A stretch of DNA of 60,160 bases from an uncultured Fusicatenibacter sp. (GTDB taxonomy: Bacteria; Bacillota; Clostridia; Lachnospirales; Lachnospiraceae): contig CABUPZ010000007.1 of the NCBI GenBank assembly GCA_902493585.1, forward strand, positions 1 through 60,160, in the 5' to 3' direction. The position numbers and the translations under genes were made by a program. Each line of letters starts with the position of its first letter. Positions within the stretch are counted from its first letter, which is position 1. Of the stretch, positions 56,265-60,160 are shown piece after piece. The notes under the pieces were generated by a model that did not search any database, had not been told where the DNA came from, and saw nothing but the letters and a program-made list of their open reading frames with translations.

Positions 56265-58989
56265 TCATCAAATTGTTTTTTTCCCAAGCGTACCTCTTCC
56301 ATAAAATCCGCCATGTCTTCGGGGATGTGGTCCAGAAGGTAGTCTTTGCTTTTGGGGTGGCGTTCCAGCCAGGTTTCGCGGATTTCCTGATTGACCTGCT
56401 GGATTTCTTCCTGCAGTTCTCTGGCAGACATTCTGGCGGCGCCCTGGCTGAGGACGATGATCTGTTCGGTTGCGTCGGAGGTTGCTACGGTGACGTGATA
56501 TTGTCTGCCGATTTCGTGAACAGTTTTTTCTATGTATTGGTCGGCAGTCTCCGCTTCTTTGGTGTAAACCACATGGATGTTGTGGTATTTGGTCTGCTCT
56601 CCCGGATTTCCTGCCACTTTGTAAGCGTCAAATACCAAGATCAGTGTGTTCTTTTTGTAGCCCTGATAGTTGGACAGGATGTCCATCAGTTTGTTTCTGG
56701 CGCTCTCAATATTGATTTTTGCCAGTTCTTTCAGCTCCTCCCAGGAAAAGATGATGTTGTAGCCATCTACCAGCAGGTATTCTTTCTGCGGTTTTTTCTC
56801 CGGACGCGGGCGATGGTATTCGGTTTTGGGCGCAGTGGCGTATCCGAAGGACTGGCGTTCTCTTTTCGTCCTGCCGTAGGTCCGTTCAAAAATTTCCTGC
56901 AGCTCTTTGTCCATTGCCAGAGATCCCCCTCCAGAGACGGAAGACGCCGCAGCGGAACGCTCTCCCATAACTGCCTGCTGTGCTTTCAGCTGTTGTTTCT
57001 GTTCCGGTCTGAGGCAGCTTTCCAGATGCATATAGTTTTCTACCTGATCCCAGGGGACGTTGAAGCCTGCCCCGTGGGCGCAGAAAACAGAGCCGGTGGG
57101 GTTTTCCGTATCTTTTTCACTGTCATAGCCGATGGCTGCTATGACCTCCTCCGTATTGTGGCATGGCTCGTATCCTTTCAGGGAACAGACCAGCCGGCCG
57201 CGGCCGCGGCTGTAGGCGGTCACTTCCTTCTGGTAATCGCGCATGGTCGCCGCCGGCACGCTGCCGGTCAGAATGGACAATTCTCCTTCTGTCTCCGGCG
57301 GCTGGAAGGTTCCGTGCATTTTCTGGATATCGGTCATTCCTCGTCCGATGAGATCGTTGGGAAGCTCCAGACGGAATTCATAGACCGGCTCCAGCAGAAT
57401 ACACTCGGCTTTTTTCAGTCCCTGCCGAACGGCCCGGTAGGTGGCCTGCCGGAAGTCCCCTCCTTCCGTGTGCTTCAGATGCGCTCTTCCGGCCGCCAGT
57501 GTAATCTTCATATCCGTGATCTCAGAACCGGTCAGGACACCCGGATGTTTCCGTTCTTCCAGATGGGTCAGGATCAGGCGCTGCCAGTTTCTGTCCAGAT
57601 CATCTTCACTGCACACTGTATCGAAAACCAGACCACTGCCCGGTTCCAGCGGTTCCATCAAAAGGTGAACTTCCGCATAATGACGCAGCGGTTCAAAATG
57701 GCCGACACCCTCCGTCACGGAGGCGATGGTCTCCTTGTAGACAATGCTGCCGGAACCAAATTCTACCGCAACATCAAAACGCTTCTGAATCATACTTTTC
57801 AGAATCTCGATCTGAACCTCTCCCATCACCTGAGCATGAATCTCATTGGACTGCTTTTCCCATACAATATGAAGCTCCGGAATTTCTTCTTCCAGTTCCC
57901 GAAGCTTCAGGAACATCCGGTAAACATCACATCCCTCCGGAAGCTGGATCTGATAATTGAGCACCGGCTCCAGCAGAGGCGCATGGATCAGCCACTCTCT
58001 TCCCAGCCCCTCTCCTGTTTTTGTCTTTGTCAGGCCGGTCACCGCCACGACACTTCCCGCCGGCGCCTCCTGCACCATCTGATATCCGGTTCCGGAATAG
58101 ACGCGCAGCTGATCGGCCTTTCCTCCCAGCCGTCTTCTCCCTGTCCATGCAGAACCGTTTTTACTTTCAGGCTTCCCCCGGTGATCTTCATCCAGGTCAG
58201 GCGGTTTCCCTGTTCGTCGCGGCTGATCTTAAAGACACGGGCGCCGAATTCTTCCGGATATTCCGGACATCGGGTGAATTTGTACAGGCTCTCCAGGAAT
58301 TCCTCCACACCGTTCAGCTTCCGCGCGGAACCGAAGAAACAGGGAAAGACCTTCCGTTCCAGAATCAGGGAGGAAATCTCATCCACGGAGAGGCTTCCGT
58401 GCTCCAGATAACTTTCCAGTGCGTCTTCACTGCACATGGCAACATTTTCATAAAACTCGTCCGTACCCTGTTCCCCGAAATCCATACACCGATCGTCGAG
58501 ACGGCGGTGCAGCTCTTCCATCCGTGCGCTCCGGTCTGTTCCCGGCTGATCCATCTTGTTGATAAACAGAAAGACTGGGATTTTGTACTGCGTGAGCAGA
58601 CGCCACAACGTTTCTACGTGTCCCTGAACACCGTCGGCGCCGCTGATGATCAGTACCGCATAATCCAGCACCTGCAGCGTCCGCTCCATCTCCGCGGAAA
58701 AATCCACATGGCCCGGCGTATCCAAAAGCGTGTACTGTGTTTCTCCGAGAGAGAATTCCGCCTGCTTGGAGAAGATCGTAATTCCTCTTGCACGCTCCAG
58801 TTCATCGGTGTCCAGAAACGCGTCCTTGTGATCCACGCGGCCCAGCTTCCGGATCGCTCCGGTCAGATAGAGAATACTCTCCGCAAGCGTTGTCTTTCCG
58901 GCATCCACGTGGGCCAGAAGACCGATATTGATATGATTGGAAGGCTTGAATGCCTGCTTTTTCTGTCTATTTTCAGACGTATTTTCCAT
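56246..58989 (-). pseudogene. EF-G/TetM-like GTPase fused to a Rae1-like NYN endonuclease domain, frameshifted
   Basis: The first frame (58989-58039) is the GTPase part: AHVDAGKTT, ARGITIFSKQ, DTPGHVDF and NKMD are the G1-G4 motifs of ribosome-protection proteins and EF-G. It runs into domain II and then changes frame at KTVLHGQGEDGWEE. The second frame resumes as ADQLRVYSGTGYQMVQEAPAG and carries domains III-V to about 57,050. A Gln/Ser-rich linker follows, then about 178 residues (56,782-56,246) match the YacP/Rae1 NYN family: YLLVDGYNIIFSWEELKEL, VFDAYKVAG, YTKEAETADQYIEK and VATSDATEQ. Adding one A to a 3-base A run at 58119-58121 restores a single protein of about 910 residues. Rae1 cuts mRNA in the ribosomal A site, so the fusion suggests a ribosome-acting GTPase-nuclease. 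Start has AAAGGGG 7 bases upstream. Confidence 0.88.
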
Positions 58990-59024
58990 GAAAATACCCC
59001 TTTCTGTTGGATAATATACTTCTT

Positions 59025-59053
59025 ATCATATCACAGAATGTGGCGTAAGTCGA
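59025..59053 (-). promoter_or_regulatory. Promoter of the fused GTPase-nuclease gene
   Basis: Extended -10 TGATATGAT (hexamer 59025-59030) with TCGACT 17 bases upstream (59048-59053) on the minus strand, about 35 bases before the start codon. Confidence 0.6.
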
Positions 59054-59074
59054 TAAATCCTTCTTTTTACATTC

Positions 59075-59509
59075 TTACCGGCAATTGATATCTGCATTCT
59101 TTGCCTTTCCATGCTGCTCCCGCATCAGCAGTTCCAGCACTCTCGCCTCTCTTTCCGCCATCGCAAGAAGGTGCGGATCATCGGATCTTTCTCCGTGTTC
59201 CGCAGACCTGTTTATTGCAATCGCCTTTTCCGGAAGAACAAATTCAAGCGTAAACTTCTCATCCTCTTCATAAGGGTCAAGCTTCTGCTCCATAATCTTC
59301 TCTTCAACCTCGCAAAAATAGTAAAAATTATCCTGCACAAAAATATCCTGCCGTTCTCCCTTTTGAACTCTGTGTACATAGCCAAACTCTCTTACAGATT
59401 CCGGAATAACGACCATTCCTGCCTCTTCCCGCACCTCCCGGATCAATGCCGAGAACGGAGTTTCCCCGACTTTCAGCCCGCCGCCCGGAAACTTATAGTA
59501 ATCGTACTT
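59075..59509 (-). pseudogene. NUDIX hydrolase, 5' end missing at a junction
   Basis: The frame is open from about 59509 to the stop at 59075. The Nudix box GX5EX7REUXEEXGU is complete: GGGLKVGETPFSALIREVREEAGM. An extended C-terminal part (NFYYFCEVEEKIMEQKLDPYEEDE) follows the usual fold and ends ADINCR. Upstream of the box only KYDYYKFP remains before the sequence turns into a plus-strand ABC exporter. About 40-50 N-terminal residues are therefore lost. No start codon with a ribosome site is available except an internal one after the box. It probably hydrolyses a nucleoside-diphosphate derivative if intact elsewhere in the population; here it is truncated. Confidence 0.75.
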
Positions 59510-60032
59510 CTATTTCCTTTTCTCCGATACCCTGGAAAAGAATATCGCTTTCGGTGTAGCCGAAAAAGATCCGGAGGCGGTCCGGCAGGCGGCACGGGAT
59601 GCCTGCATCCATGACAATATCATGGATTTCCCTGACAACTATCAGACGATGGTGGGTGAGCGTGGCGTGACACTGTCCGGCGGCCAGAAGCAGCGGAGCT
59701 CCATTGCCAGGGCGCTGCTGAAAAATGCTCCGATCCTGATTCTGGACGATGCCCTCTCCGCCGTAGATACAGACACGGAAGAACAGATTCTCCGGAACCT
59801 CAAGGAGAACCGTCAGGGAAAGACCACGCTGATCATCGCCCACCGGATCTCCACGATCCAGAACGCCGACCATATCCTGGTTCTGGACGAAGGAAAGATC
59901 GCGGAATACGGCACCCATGAGGAGCTGATGGACCGGCATGGCCTGTACCGCAGTATTTACGAGAAGCAGCAGCTGGAAAAACAGCTCAGTGAGGAGGCGG
60001 AAGATGAAACTGTTTCAAACGAAAAGAGATGA
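59510..60032 (+). pseudogene. ABC exporter ATPase, only the 3' part present
   Basis: The frame opens at the junction near 59510 with FYFLFSDTLEKNIAFG, which is the segment just after the Q-loop of an exporter ATPase. The signature LSGGQKQR, Walker B ILILDDALSAVD and the H-loop IAHRIST follow, then a normal end. Membrane domain and Walker A are missing. The stop at 60032 lies 28 bases inside the next gene, as is usual for heterodimeric type IV ABC exporters. Translation could start internally at 59622, but the product would not be a working ATPase. Confidence 0.82.
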
Positions 60033-60160
60033 ACAGGACGACCTGAACTATGAAGGAAATGCAGTCGTCCGGATGATGTCTTATATGAAGCCCTACCGGG
60101 GGACTGTGGCGTTTTGCTTTCTTCTTGTCATTATCATTACGGTCCTGGAATTGTACAAGC
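60004..60160 (+). CDS. ABC exporter, second half-transporter, 5' end only
   Basis: The ATG at 60004 follows GAGGAGGCGG closely and overlaps the preceding ABC gene by 29 bases. The visible 52 residues read MKLFQTKRDEQDDLNYEGNA and then MSYMKPYRGTVAFCFLLVIIIT, a typical cytoplasmic start and first membrane helix of a multidrug-type half-transporter. The rest lies beyond the window. It would pair with the truncated gene upstream as a heterodimer. Substrate unknown. Confidence 0.85.
   Translation, partial: MKLFQTKRDEQDDLNYEGNAVVRMMSYMKPYRGTVAFCFLLVIIITVLELYK

Noticed and set aside
56246..58989. Tetracycline resistance gene of the TetM/TetO class
   Set aside because: The GTPase motifs are TetM-like, but the long extra NYN domain and the frameshift argue against a working resistance determinant, and no mobile element is nearby.

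Overview
The window looks like a low-to-moderate GC Gram-positive Clostridia chromosome, most likely a gut Lachnospiraceae (inferred from gene content and protein style; no rRNA or tRNA is present to confirm it). Almost everything between 4.7 and 53 kb is one large cell-surface glycan island, nearly all on the minus strand, with short gaps, ATGA-type overlaps and clear AGGAGG-like ribosome sites.

Layout. 0-4.6 kb: the edge of an LspA-like gene, a zinc-ribbon protein, a clpX-like unfoldase with a strong promoter, the remains of an alpha/beta hydrolase, and an HtrA protease. 4.7-14.6 kb: an operon read from 14.4 kb down to glmS, holding a WecE-type aminotransferase, two family-2 glycosyltransferases (GT2), a polyprenyl-phosphate sugar-1-phosphate transferase, a frameshifted LytR-CpsA-Psr (LCP) ligase, a rhamnosyltransferase-like GT2 and glmS. 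A D,D-carboxypeptidase diverges from its promoter. 16-29.3 kb: a second operon from a consensus promoter, rmlB-rmlC-Wzm-like permease-Wzt-like ATPase-methyltransferase-kinase/coiled-coil-two giant GT2s-DUF2142 membrane protein. This is a complete ABC-type polysaccharide export module with a possible chain-capping pair. 29.3-37.7 kb: GT-C type membrane proteins, an LtaS/MdoB-type phosphoglycerol transferase, a pair of small EamA/SMR-like flippase subunits, a GT2 and a second polyprenyl-phosphate sugar transferase. 37.8-46.4 kb: two YfhO-type giant membrane proteins (one frameshifted), an extended SDR, a TarI-like cytidylyltransferase and a GT2, ended by a 19-bp perfect terminator stem. 46.5-52.9 kb: one plus-strand GT2, then a four-gene operon of a LicA/LicC-like fusion, a flippase, LicD and a TagB/TagF-type polyol-phosphate transferase, from a TTGACA-17-TAGAAT promoter.

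53-60.2 kb: a diguanylate cyclase, a decayed HelD-type helicase, a frameshifted EF-G/TetM-like GTPase fused to a Rae1-like NYN endonuclease domain, and a junction at about 59.51 kb where a NUDIX gene and an ABC-exporter gene are both cut at the same point in opposite orientation.

How the parts fit. RmlB/RmlC/WecE and GlmS supply sugar precursors; two initiating transferases start lipid-linked glycans; soluble GT2s extend them; the ABC pair and the flippase move them out; membrane GT-C proteins, the LtaS-like enzyme and the Lic/Tar enzymes add sugars and phospho-substituents; the LCP protein would attach the product to peptidoglycan. rmlA, rmlD and licB are not in this window. Several genes are broken by single bases, so read-level checking matters before calling them pseudogenes.
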